64,000 bases of DNA from positions 118,154,861-118,218,860 of the forward strand of contig CM060703.1 in assembly GCA_030686995.1 (NCBI GenBank). The letters run 5' to 3'. Made by a program: the position numbers and the translations under genes. This stretch comes from Artemisia argyi (Eukaryota; Streptophyta; Magnoliopsida; Asterales; Asteraceae). The notes under the pieces are model-generated. The model made no database searches and was not told the origin of the DNA. It saw only the letters and a program-made list of their open reading frames with translations. Of this stretch, positions 47,185-58,535 are shown in pieces; position 1 is the first letter of the stretch; every line of letters starts with the position of its first letter.

Positions 47185-49577
47185 AAAAATAAAGAAAAAA
47201 AAGAAAATATCAAGTACTTAATTCCACAAGCTTCAATAAGCTTGTATTTAGTTTAATCAGTTTCATATAAGCTTCTAATAGCTTCTGTGATACTTTGTTT
47301 GGCACCAAACACTCAAATCTTTCATATGCTCAAAAAGTCAACTCTGGTCAACTATATTGCTTATTTGAATAAGCACAGCTTATTTGGTGAACAAGGCAGC
47401 CTTAAGGTGTCCAAAGGCCTGTCAAAAGACAAGCAAGCAAAGTGAATCCCCCTCTATTTGAGCTGAGGGGGAATTGGAAGTTGTAAGTTTCATTTTAGTT
47501 TATTGTTTTGTCTCATAAGCTTTTAGTAGTATAGATCTGTGTTTAGTTGCTTCTTATTGATTGTTACTACTTGCATTAGTCTGATTTTAATTGGTTTATA
47601 GTTGTTTGATTCATCTGTTTGGCTGTTTGTTAATTGGATAGTTGTTTGAGACTCATTATTTCATTTCTCATATCTGTGGATCTTAGTACTTGAGTAATAT
47701 TGCATCTGAGATCTATTTTCTGAATTGGTTTAGAGGTTTTGAATCATTGTGAGTTCATAGGTTAAGGTTTGGATTGCTTGTTGTTGGTTTTGTTGTAGTT
47801 TCTAAGTAGTGACTGTCATTGAAGGGGTGTTTGGTTCATAACTGTTTGCTAGTATCATTGGTATCTCAGAGGTTCATTATAGTTTAGATAGCTCGTATTA
47901 GTTGCATATAGGTGAGTTATAACATAATAATTAGTAGTTCAATTCATAGATAGTCAAATTCGCTTATAAATACTCATACAATTAGGATTTAGGTTGCATC
48001 TTCAGTTGAATAGTTGCATAACTATAAATTAAAGCTCATTTCAATCATCAATTAGTTTAATATACCAATACCAGTCATATAAGTAGAATCAAAATTCAAT
48101 TTGGTCAAAATTTGTGTTTCATCAAAAAGTCAAAGAGTATTTGGTTGTCTGTTTTGGTCAGATTTTCAAAGAGAAGCACAGACCTCATCTGTGATTCAAA
48201 ATACTTTTGAAAAGCATTTTTGTGGAGTTTGGTAGTAAGTTTACAAGTTTTAAAAAGAAAATCTGGTTTTGGATTTCATTTGCTTATTAAATAAGCCATT
48301 TGAAGTGGCCTGATTGAGACTAATAGTACCCTGCACCACAGTAGTGGCCCTCTCTTCTAGGGTACTTTTAGGCTAGTAGGTTAGATCTAGGATCTATTTT
48401 CAAGGTTGATTAGTGTTCTATGGTAACTAGTAAGTAATTTGCACCCATTAGTTTCATCTTCATAGCTTATTAGAACTGCTTATTGGCCTTGTCTATTCGG
48501 TGGTTTAGCATAGGTTCTGTCTTAACTAATCAGGGCTGCAATTGTTTAATTCTGATTCTAAGTTGAGTTTGTGGAGTGATCTAAGCCTTATAGTACTTAT
48601 TATATCTGTTTCAAGTGGATTTTTGGCCTGTGCTTATTCTCCTTGGCTTATTGCTTTATCTAAGTGCTTTTTGCATCCTGTTTTGATCACTGCCTGTGTT
48701 TCTGAGCTTCATGTTGGTTCATCTTTGCTTATCTGAGCTTATTTTAGTTTTATAATCACTTGGTATAAGTTTTGGTCAGTTTTGTCAAGTTTTGCTTATA
48801 AATAAGCACTTTTCAATAAGCAGTTTGGGTCTAATCAGCACTTCCAGTGCTTATTTTCAAATTTTTATATTTTTCCTAGATTAAAAATATTATTTTTGAT
48901 TTTCCCTGAAATTTTCAGATTTTTCTGAGTTGTTTTGCTATTTTTCTTATTTAATTGTCCTTTTAATCATTTTTAATTACTTTTTAATTATTTAAAAATA
49001 CAAAAAAAATCTGAAAAACCCCAGAAAAATCCAAAAAAATATTAGAAAATTATTTTTAGTTATTTTAGAATTTTAGAAATTTATTTTGTATTTTTCTCAA
49101 TTTATTTACATCTTCTTTTAATTATTAATTAGTTAAAAATAGTTTTTAATTCATAAAAAATAAATAAAAAGTCAAAAAAATATTTTTTTTTCTCAAAATT
49201 TTCTTTTATCATTTTTAATTTTTGAAAATTATTTCCAAGTCCGTAGGAGTAGCGTAGCTTAAAAGTCGCGTTTTATTTCGTACGATAACGTTTATTTTCC
49301 GTTTTAGCTTACGTTTTTCGTTTCTACGTTACGTTTCTAGTTGCCTTATTTGAATTACGTGTTTAGTTGATTAATTGTGCCTTCTTTGCTATATCATTAG
49401 TGTAATCTCATATATATCACTTTGTACCACTTTTCATGACACGTTTTCCGAATCAGGAATTCGAAATTCTATTCACACCTTCACATGGACTACGACCTCG
49501 GGTTATCCGTATTTCTTTGCGGATCTCTTGAGCTTATATCTATACTATAATATTGATATTGTGTTTTTCACGAATCA
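45894..49577 (+). repeat. RE-F 3' LTR
   Basis: 3684 bp, almost identical to 36410-40051. The main difference is a longer A-tract at 47149-47182. It ends CACGAATCA and is followed by the TSD GGTTT. Confidence 0.95.
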
Positions 49578-50423
49578 GGTTTCATCTTGGAGTTGGTGAA
49601 GCAACATTTTGATGCTTTCACTCATTTGCTCACAATGTGAGCAAACATGGGGATGAGTGGGTGGAAATGGGTTGGTTTTGGTTTCTTGGTTGGAGGGTTG
49701 GTTGGTTTTGGGTTCTTGGTTGGAGAATGGGTTTGGTACAGAGTCAAGCAAGGTGGTTTGAAATTCCATTGCTTAATGGAGATGATTCTCAACCATGCTT
49801 TGGATTTCCTCATAGGAAGGAAAGAAAGACTCAAAGGTTTGGGCTTGAGAATGTGGTGGAGTTGGGTGATCATGGTTTTCAAAATTTGGTTCTCCATAAA
49901 GAGGACCGTGGATGTCATGGTAGATAGGGTGAAACCACAATGGTTTGGGTTGGTGGTATTCTTGTTATGGTGGTTGGTTGTGGTTAAAATGCTCATTTTG
50001 GTCAAGAATTAACCTTGGTGTTTCATTTGCAAAAGGTGGTGGTTGTGTTGGTCTTGGTGGAAGATCATTGAGATCTTGGACAAAAGGGTGTGGTGATGTT
50101 TGAGGAGACCCAAATAACTCCATAGATTCACGTTTTGGCAATGGTGATGGTGATGGAGTTTTGGATGGTTGGGTTGGAGCACTTGGTGGAGTTGGGTCAA
50201 TGGGTGATTTTGTTGGTGGTGGAGTGAGCTCATTGGGTTCATTAGGTGATGGAGATGGAGATGCAAGGTTTAAAAAATGTTCATTTTTGATAGGTGAGGT
50301 GAATTCATCCGAGGATGAGGAGCTTAGGTTGATGGATTGGTTAGACCAAAGTCGTTTGACACTTATCCGGGCGGTTTTCCGGATGGGTCGTGATGGTTGA
50401 GAGGTGATTGTTGACTTAGTCAT
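49578..50423 (-). pseudogene. RE-E ORF4: proline-rich protein with separate promoter
   Basis: The ATG at 50423 (MTKSTITSQPSRPIRKTARISV). The N-terminus is basic and Ser-rich (residues 10-45), followed by a Pro/Ser/Thr-rich region (PPPTKSP, PSPSPLPKRE) to a stop at 49965. The reading continues through another frame (50005-49622) and then the original frame (49769-49578) with MEFQTTLLDSVPNPF, a CSHC pair and a helical end. It is cut by RE-F at 49578 and finishes about five codons later at 36409-36393. No known domain. Lesions: one early stop, frame changes, and a stop just before MEFQTT. Confidence 0.6.
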
Positions 50424-50486
50424 GGTTAAAATGGTTTAAAAGATCAGAAATTGTGATGAAGAAGGTGTGATTTGATAGTGTTTAGG

Positions 50487-50501
50487 ATAGTTTAATTTAT
50501 A
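50487..50501 (-). promoter_or_regulatory. TATA box of RE-E ORF4
   Basis: CACTATAAATTAAAC on the minus strand, 64-78 nt before the ATG at 50423. This is the same spacing as the antisense ORFs of RE-A and RE-B. Confidence 0.6.
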
Positions 50502-51424
50502 GTGATGAAGGAGTGTGGTAAAGAGTGTTTGGATTTGATGTTAGCCCATACAAAAATGGAGGTTCCTAGTGATTTGGAAGACTAATTGTGGGTTGTCATA
50601 TCATGGAAGTCAATCCAATGAAAATGGTGAAGTGAGAAGACAAGATTTGCACTAAAGGCTTAGTGGTTTTGGCAAATTTGTGGAAGGATATGTCTCAAGG
50701 ATTTCAAGGAACCTTTGGAAGGGTTCCTTCCTTTATGTGTGAAGGTTCCTTGAGGTAGTTATGGGTATTTTTGAAATTTGGCGGGAAATGGTTTTCTTTG
50801 AGTTATAAGGAATGAGAACTATCCTATTGTGCTTAACAAATTGCAGGAAATTGGTTTCTATCTAAAAGGATGGTATTTTGTTGATTGGATGTTGAAATGT
50901 TGAAAACTGAAGAAAAAAAAAATCTGCAGGAAATCTGGCAGAACCTTCAGGATACACAGGGGGAACCCGTGTGAGGGTTCCGTCCGATCAGTTGGGCCAA
51001 TTCTGGGTTGCCCAGAAAATACACTGGCGGAACCCATTCTAGGGTGCCTCCAGATCCGCCAGACCTGAAAAACAATAGAATCCGCGATTTTGACCCGCGA
51101 GATGATTTTCAAATTTTTCGAAAACTCCTAAAATCAAAAAGATAATGCATATCTGGTTAGGCAATGCAAAAAATGGACATGTAAACACGCATACCATAGG
51201 ACTTTGACCGGGGGGGTAGCGAATTTCACTATACTTAGTGAAAATTTCATAAAGATGAAAATTTGACAACTTGCCAAAAGTTGTCTACCAGCATCATTGT
51301 TAGTTAATACATGTTCCAAATAGTATCACAAATTGTACCAACACACAAATACATCACAAACATTGTTTAAACGACCAAATTGTTCAAATAGCGCATAGTG
51401 CCAAACACTCCTACACACCCGCAG
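50502..51424 (-). promoter_or_regulatory. RE-E intergenic region between ORF3 and ORF4 with family motifs
   Basis: Noncoding. It carries GGTTCC-type repeats at 50705-50756 and GGGTTCCGTCC / GGCGGAACCC copies at 50956-51060, matching the motifs in the RE-E LTR. All are upstream of the ORF4 TATA box in the sense direction. Confidence 0.55.
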
Positions 51425-52221
51425 TCATTGACGGTCAATCTTGTTCTTGAGCTTTCCAAGGAATCTTCCAAGATTCTTAAACATTCCCTTTGTTTGCTTG
51501 AACTCCGCCGACTCATTTGGAATATCCGGAAGTTGGGATAGGTATTCTAGAGGTGGGAGCCTAGAGTTGGGCAACGAGTCATCTTCACTCATTGAGGAAG
51601 ATGATGAGGAGGTAGGAGGATGAGGACGTTTTCCTTGGGCTTTGTAAACTCTCTTATCACTAAGTGGGACAAAGGTGTGTGGAATGAGAGAGTAGTCAAG
51701 ACGAAGACCATTTGGAGTTGGTGGAATGGGAGAGATGAACCTAAAGAGACGGGTCAAGAGGATTCCATACGGCATAGCCGTTATGCCATGCACGGGAATG
51801 TCGGCCATTCTCTTGGCCATGTAGTAGGCAAGGTTGAAGGGTTGCCTAACGGACAAAGAGTAGAGCATGTAGCAAAGGCAAAGATTTATATGATCTCGGT
51901 TTCCTATGGTGCTAATGACATTTGCTCTAAGGACTTCCTCCCATTTCTTGAATTGGGGCTTGAGTTCATTCATTTCCATTCCATATGGGTCCTTTTCGAC
52001 CTCATTTCCTGAACGGGTTCTCCTAGTGTTGGTTGTCCTAACAAAGAGGTGGTCACGAAGTACATCTTTTGACACAAGAGGGGTGTCATAGGGATGGATG
52101 CGGTCAAAGAGTGTGTCAAGAGTTGAGAGGGAGTGCAAGTCGGAGTAGATGTAAGTACCACGGTTTGGAACACCTATGATTTGAGCAAACTCCTCAACAA
52201 TGAAGGAGTATTGATGACCAC
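51425..52221 (-). pseudogene. RE-E ORF3, C-terminal part (interrupted by RE-G)
   Basis: Continuous minus-strand frame from the RE-G insertion at 52221 to the stop at 51425. It carries HQYSFIVEEFAQIIGVP, a D/R-rich stretch, MNELKPQFKKWEEVLRANV and CLCYMLYSLSVRQPFNLAYYMAKRM, the pattern of the 'putative plant transposon protein' family often found downstream of Copia pol. The last 70 residues are Ser/Pro-rich then basic (LGRFLGKLKNKID). An apparent ATG at 52240 is created by the end of the RE-G LTR and is not native; the real N-terminus is at 60281. Confidence 0.8.
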
Positions 52222-53638
52222 TGATGCGTGGGAATCGCAACAGGCTTTACCTCTCGAGGGATCTCGAGAAGCTTACAACCCCCACCAGGCAGTGTACCTG
52301 ATCGTTGTAGTATAGTATAGTGACAAGTACCGGGGGATTGATCGTTCAGCTTAGGAATAGTGTCGCTAGGATTAGAAAGCCTAAATACTAGTTCTAAAGG
52401 TGAGGGATGATTATTTTTGTGTTTTTATATTTTTATGAAAGCAAGTAAAATCTCGGGTTTTTGGAAGAGTGGGCGGAATTAGTTGCTATTCAACTAACCC
52501 AATACTAAGATGCAATCAAAATAAAATAATAAAAATGAAAATAAACTAATTAAACTAAAGTTATGAGCAGTAATTGGAGAAAACGTGTTTACATAGATTT
52601 CACTACTCCCTAGATATCTTTTACACGTTAATTACTTGTTATAATTGCATGGATGACGGATCGTATTCCTTAATACCATTCATGGGGTGGCACACATAAC
52701 TCCCCAATTCTATGAGCTCTTATCTCCTCCTACACCATGCCCAGCACAACTATAGGGATTGTAATTAGTGGCTCATGCATTAAATACAACCAATAAAGAC
52801 CTATTGCACCTCGGTTCATGTTTCTTAAGACGTTCAAGCATGTTACCATTTGGAGATCTGCCAGTTTTCTTAAGCCTAACATATAAATCATTCATCCAAG
52901 ACAAGAATAAACAAGTAATCAACACATAATCAATATCTAGGTTTCATTAGATCTAAGCAAACACAAGATAGATCTAGCCTAGCATGATAGAATTAAGACA
53001 AGAACAAGATATAGACAACCAACACATAGACATATTGATTGAATTAGAAGAAAACTTATCTTGATTAATCATGCAAGGTATCAAGGGGTTGGAACCCTTG
53101 AAAAACCTGTAAAGTTACACCAAAATCGTACTTAGGGTTTCTCCCCAAAACTTCTCTCTTTAATGTGTGAAAAATAGAAAACTATATATAGAAAAATAGG
53201 GCTGACGGCGTCAAGACAAACAATGTGACGCCGTCACCTCACCACCAAAACTCTCCTCGGACTGCCTAGATCCACTTCTGACGCCGTCAAGACTTAAGTA
53301 CTTCCAGGCCGTCATGACTCTTTTACTCTTGACGCCCTTCCTACGTGACGCCGTCAAATCCGTTCTGGGTCATCATGGAAATTCATGAGATTTGCTCTTG
53401 ACGCCGTCAAGGTTTTGCTCTTGACGCCGTCACCTACTGTTCCCAGCATGGAAAATTAAGACTTTGGCGTTTTCTTCACTTTTATGCTCCAAAAACGTCC
53501 GAATTGCTTTCTTTTCCAGATTTCTCTCCCAAAGTACCTAAAATCACAAAAGGAACGATTTAGGGCAATATTTGATCAAATAAATTCGGATTCGGGCTTA
53601 AATGACCCCCTAAAAGTGGTTCATTTTTCGCCTCATCA
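52222..53638 (-). repeat. RE-G 3' LTR
   Basis: 1417 bp, plus-strand reading TGATGCGTGGG to CGCCTCATCA. A minus-strand TATA-like TATATATAGT lies at 53190-53181. Upstream of it (53203-53432) are six perfect copies of TGACGNCGTCA plus two degenerate ones. Confidence 0.96.
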
Positions 53639-56128
53639 TATACCCTTACACTTGAGATTTGCTTGTCCTCAAGCAAATGCGCTTTTATTCTACTCAAAAG
53701 ACAAGTTAGGGGTCATTTAACACTAATATAAAAGTAATTACAACAAATAATCGTTCCACTAAAGACCAAAGACAAGCACGGAGGTCATACACTAGCACCT
53801 CACAAATAGTGTTTAGATACTCACATCTCTCGGGTGTAATAAAATATAGATTACAATATGGAAACGGAAGATATCTCTCACTACCTGTCGTAGCAAAATA
53901 GATTACCATATGCTTGGGAAAGGATCAAACCTCCACCACATGGCGTAAGCACCTAGGATAAACTATCAAAGAGGTCTTTTAAAGGGTTGTAACGTTAGGT
54001 GTAGGGATATGAAATACACGGTTTTGTTAGATAAAGGAAGTTTTACTGGTGGCGAGTTAACAATCTTAGTCAATTACATGTACAATATGGCGTTGCTAAG
54101 CCAAGACTAGACTCGACTTAAGCTAATAAATGAAAAATAACAAAAACATAAAATGAACATAGAATAAAAAGGGATGGTAGTCCGTATGTTTTTTCTCTTT
54201 TTTCCTTTTTTTTTTTTTTTTTCCTTTTTCTTGATTTTTTTTTTCGATTTCTTTTTTTTTTTTTTTTTTTTTTTTTTCATACACTCTTACCCTACCATCC
54301 AAAATAATACATCATAGGGAATGAACATTCCCCTTACACTTGAATCTTTACATACTTTACAATTAACTAAACTAATGACTTGAATTAAGAAAATCAAAAC
54401 ACTTGGAGCACTTTTAAGATTAACGTACACATGGGGGTAATAATATTATGTTCTTCCCCATTACTCCATAAAATAAGTACTTTACCCATGAGTCTCAATC
54501 GTCCCAAAACAATATGTACAAGGATATGACTCGACTTAGCAACCATGTAATCAATTAGAAAGTTAACTTAGGGTTTAACAAATAACAATAATGCACTAAA
54601 AATGAGCGCATACACGGAAGGCTAAGGCGATTTGGGTGTACAATTAAGTGGGGTGTAACAAATTCTTCCTTTAAGTAAGATACTTAAAGTTAGAAACGAA
54701 AAGATAGGCTCGGAGGGGTGTACTAGGGGTTTCGTGTACTAAAAATGAGTACAACGCTAAGGGTGTGGGAAAAATTAGTTGACTTAACTAGCCAAGTAAT
54801 ATGACTTAAATGGTCAAGTAATTATGATACGGATTTAACACAAGGGTGATCCTAATGCCTCTTATCATGTAGTAAATCCTACTACACGAATGTAGTCTCA
54901 CTAGCGGTCTCGGGATGCATGACTAACGCAAGTTCTAGAATCTAAATGCTACCGGTACACTCATAAGCACTAATAGTAAATGCTTTTCCTATCAAATCTG
55001 AAGGCGAACCTCACATATTTGGCTGGAAAATTTTTCTGAAAGTACGGTTATGTGCTAGTCATACAATCTCCTATCCATGAGACGCTTGCTATGGCTAAAG
55101 TTTCACTCCTAAATGTTGTAAAAAGTTTTAAATTTGGTTCAAAAATTGCACTAACAAGTATTTCTCATAGTTTTATTACACATCTACCATCAAACAAAAC
55201 AAACTCAAGCGAAAGTGCATATGTAAGGTATCATCTTTTTACCCTCCCCTTACACTTAAGATGAACATTGTCCCCAATGTTCAAGTAAAGAATGTAAAAG
55301 TGAAAAAGTAAAGAGAATGAAATCAAATACTCCCCTGATTCGCTTGGTATGGATAATGAGGTGGCCAGGTTAAATCTTCCTCCAAGAAAACGAACAATCA
55401 AAGCTTCCCTTCCAGAATATAAATCATCTTCTTGTCATACATAACCTGTAAAACCTGACAAAGTAGACAAGACAACCTCGCGTAAAATCGGCGGCATTCT
55501 ATATAAGTTACTAAATCCTAGAAAACAAGATAAGATATAATGCTTGTGGAATGAAGTTTGCGGATTTCCTGGAGATTATAAAACTTAATAATTCACAAAA
55601 ACCATAAGACTCCGTTAGAAAAACAAAACCGGTAAAATTTCCAGATTTTAACTCCTGACGCCGTCAAGAGTAAACCCCTGACGCCGTCAGAATGGACCTG
55701 CAGAAATCCTGATGTTAAGTTTCCAGAAAATTTCTGGAAAAACTTGGTCCTACTTCCTGGAAAATCCTGCAAAACTTCATTATGACTCAATACAAGCATT
55801 TGACTCTAACAAATACGAATATACATGCTCATTAAATATTGTGGAGAATCATGATCGGTTTGTTTCTTAAAAACATATTTAGGGTTTCCCCTTACACTTA
55901 TCTTTTGCAAAAATACCTTTAGGTGGAGTTAAGACTAGGCCAAAACAACAAAGTAAAGTATTTCTACTATTTAGTTTAGAAACATGATCAACCAACAATA
56001 AAAATAAAGCATGCATACGGAAGCAAATAACAAACAAACAAATAAAATCACACAAAACATGGGTTGCCTCCAAAGAAGCGCTTTTCTTTATTTACGAGTC
56101 TTGTAGCTAGACTCAAGGTCATGGGTTA
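53639..56128 (-). other. RE-G 3' noncoding region with repeated polypurine-like blocks
   Basis: 2.5 kb without a gene. The minus strand shows four copies of AAGTGTAAGGG(G): 53641-53654 (the true polypurine tract next to the LTR), 54329-54342, 55244-55258 and 55886-55899. It also has a long T-rich tract (54195-54278; poly(A) on the coding strand), the hairpin AACATTG-TCCC-CAATGTT at 55264-55281 and two TGACGCCGTCA motifs (55656-55666, 55679-55689). Confidence 0.7.
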
Positions 56129-58365
56129 CTACGTGATTTCATCATTGGTTCCACTCTCTAGGTCGTCTTCTAAACCAGTTTTGTATTCCGGACCTAGTTG
56201 CAAGCATTCTTTGTAGAAACCAAGCATCCTATTTCTAACATACTCTACTCCTCTACGTCTATCCTCCGTATTCCTATAATAAGCCGCTTGCTTGTGTTCC
56301 TTTTCAAAATTAGAGAGAAGGCGGTATTGCTCAATCTTGTAGGGCATTTGATAAGCAACCTCATCATTCTCTTTCTTGAATCTAACTATCCCTAAAGTCG
56401 GATCATAACTCATCCTAGTAGCCTCAACAAATGGTTTCCCAAATATTATTTGACTTAGGCAAGCATCTATCACCGGACGAGTGTCTTCAACTATCATAAA
56501 ATCGATCTCATAGGTGAGATTCACTATAATCACATGCAATCCTTTCACTCTTCCCGCAAAATTACTTATCACGTTCTTATTAGGCATCATCCTAAAATTA
56601 AGTTGCTTCTTCATCACCCAATTGTAATAAGTCCTAGTCATGATGTTCACGGGGGATCTAGGGTCGATGTAAGCTTTCCATATATGCATGTGCCCGATAT
56701 TGCATGGGATGTTAATGTTAGAGGGGTCTCCCATTATGATAAGGGGGTCGCCAAAGATATATGTTCTCTCGGGACTATCGAATAAATCCTTATGGTATAC
56801 CCGTTCTTCCTTGGTTGGCAACTTATCAAAGTATTCTTCTATAGGTTCTACCTCCTCTAATTCCTCTCTACTATCAACCTCAACATCCCTATTCTCATCC
56901 TTAGTCTCGGCTTCTATCCTAACTTCATTCTCGTCACTCTCTTTTATCTCCTTATCTATCGGCTTAATAGTGACAACATTAACAAAGTGGACCTGTTTAG
57001 ATGATGAGGGATCCTTAATTTGGTTTCCGTTATTGGTGTCCCTAGTGTCCTTCCTAGGTGTGACTAATGCTTGGTAGTTGAGGGCTTTCAACAAGTTGTC
57101 AATCTTGTTGGTCATCTCCGTTTGTTGTTGGTTGAATTCGGTTTCAAACCTAGCTATGCGAGCCTCTTGAGATGCCATAAAATTTGACATCAATCCTTCA
57201 AGATTGTTGGTACTACCAAAGTTGTTAGAAGGATTGTTGTTGAAAGTACGGTTGGATGGTGGACCGGTTGGTTGGTAACGGTTAGGCGGATTGGAGGAAT
57301 TGGGTTGATTTTGTTTCCACCTAAAGTTTGGGTGATTTTTCCATGAGGGGTTGTATGAATCACCGTATGTGTTTGGCTCGGGCTTGAAAGTGTACCACTT
57401 ATCTCCCGCTTCGTCGGTACGCGTGGATGCGTAGTCCGCAAAAGCTGTTCCGGGGAGTTCCACACAATCACGAGTGTCGTGGGGACCACTACATAATTCG
57501 CATGAAGAAGTGATCTTGTTCACTTGGCTTGAAGGCTTAGGAGCATCGTAAGATTTCATGAGAAACTTGACTTGGTCCTTAAGTTCCATGATCCTACAGT
57601 CGGGAGTGCTAGAATTGTTCAAAGGCAAAGATATTGCCTTGACCGTTTTGTTCAAGTCACGGGGATCGTTCCAACTTTCGTTGTCATAGAGAGCAAGATC
57701 TTCTATGAGTTCCCATGATTGTTCCGCACTTAGATCACGTAGCTTACCACCGGCCGATTGGTCAATGGCTCGCCTCGTGGAGATGTCGATATGGTCATAA
57801 AAAATTTGGACTTGGAGCCAAAGATCTATGCCATGATGAGGGACTTTTTGGAGTAAGTCCTTGAAACGAGTCCATGCTTCATAAAGAGATTCATTTTGAC
57901 GTTGTTGGAACATCAAGATGTCATTTCTAAGCTTATTAGTTCTCCCCGGTGGGAAAAATTAAGCAAGGAAACGAGTGGCGAGATCATCCCATGTGGTGAT
58001 GGATCCCGCGGGTAAACGCTCAAGCCATTGACTAGCTTGATCCCGTAGAGAGAATTGGAATAGGCGTAAACGGGTTGTCTCTCTAGTTTCAACACCTATG
58101 TCTATGGAATCTACGATTTTGAGAAAGTCCTTAAGATGTTGGTTTGGATCTTCGGAACGAAGTCTATGGAATGCACATCCGCTTTGCACCAACCGGATGG
58201 TGTCGGATCGCAAGGGGTCACATTGGCTCCGGTGAGCTCAATGGTGTTTCAGTAGCCTTGGTGGCTAGGTCGGGAATACTCTCCGAAGGTTCGGGGCCTA
58301 AGGGGTTCTAGTGGTGGGTTTTGTTGTGGTGGGATGATGGGTTCAAAGATGTTACCACCTTCCAT
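56129..58365 (-). pseudogene. RE-G gag with degenerate protease-like C-terminus
   Basis: The ATG is at 58365. A stop and a frame change occur in the first 60 codons, then one frame from about 58240 to 56129 broken by TAA at 57956-57958, where related gags read FLAKFFPPG. The gag core has DPNQHLKDFLKIVDSI, LFQFSLRDQASQWLERLP, FQQRQNESLYEAWTRFKDLLQKVPHHG. CELCSGPHDTRDC is a Cys/His site. A coiled-coil stretch follows the Asn-rich region. The protease-like part has AYIDPRSPVNIMT where D-S/T-G is expected, so the catalytic triplet is missing, and IIFGKPFVEAT. Acidic end DLESGTNDEIT. A capsid role is clear; proteolysis is unlikely. Confidence 0.88.
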
Positions 58366-58510
58366 GGTGTCGGATGGTAAAGAGTTACGAACAAAAGCAC
58401 AAATAAATGAGATTGACTAAAGAAGACCTAAAAATAAAAATAAAATCTTACTAGAAAGGAATCTAGCAAGTAGACCTAATAAAAAGAAATCCTAACCTAG
58501 ACAATAACTA

Positions 58511-58529
58511 TTCCCCGGCAGCGGCGCCA
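58511..58529 (-). other. Primer-binding site of RE-G
   Basis: TGGCGCCGCTGCCGGGGAA on the minus strand, 6 nt inside the 5' LTR. Athila/Tat type. Confidence 0.9.
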
Positions 58530-58535
58530 AAAACT

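Larger units (their letters stand above)
36410..49577 (+). mobile_element. RE-F: large Athila-like non-autonomous element with gag, protease and a novel tail
   Basis: 13,168 bp with LTRs of 3642 and 3684 bp (36410-40051, 45894-49577), TSD GGTTT at 36405-36409 and 49578-49582. The PBS is of the Athila/Tat type. The interior codes for one long gag-protease-tail frame with a single in-frame stop; RT, RNase H and integrase are absent. The two LTRs look nearly identical apart from an A-tract, so the insertion is young. It lies in the ORF4 end of RE-E. Confidence 0.96.

Noticed and set aside
51620..52012. 130-codon plus-strand ORF opposite RE-E ORF3
   Set aside because: It is the antisense shadow of a recognisable coding frame and has no promoter or homologue that I can see.
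52222..52240. Apparent ATG start of RE-E ORF3 at 52240
   Set aside because: It arises from the end of the RE-G LTR. The native protein starts at 60281, on the other side of the insertion.
53203..53432. Possible CRISPR-like array from repeated TGACGCCGTCA
   Set aside because: Spacing is irregular, units are only 11 bp, and the locus is a plant LTR.
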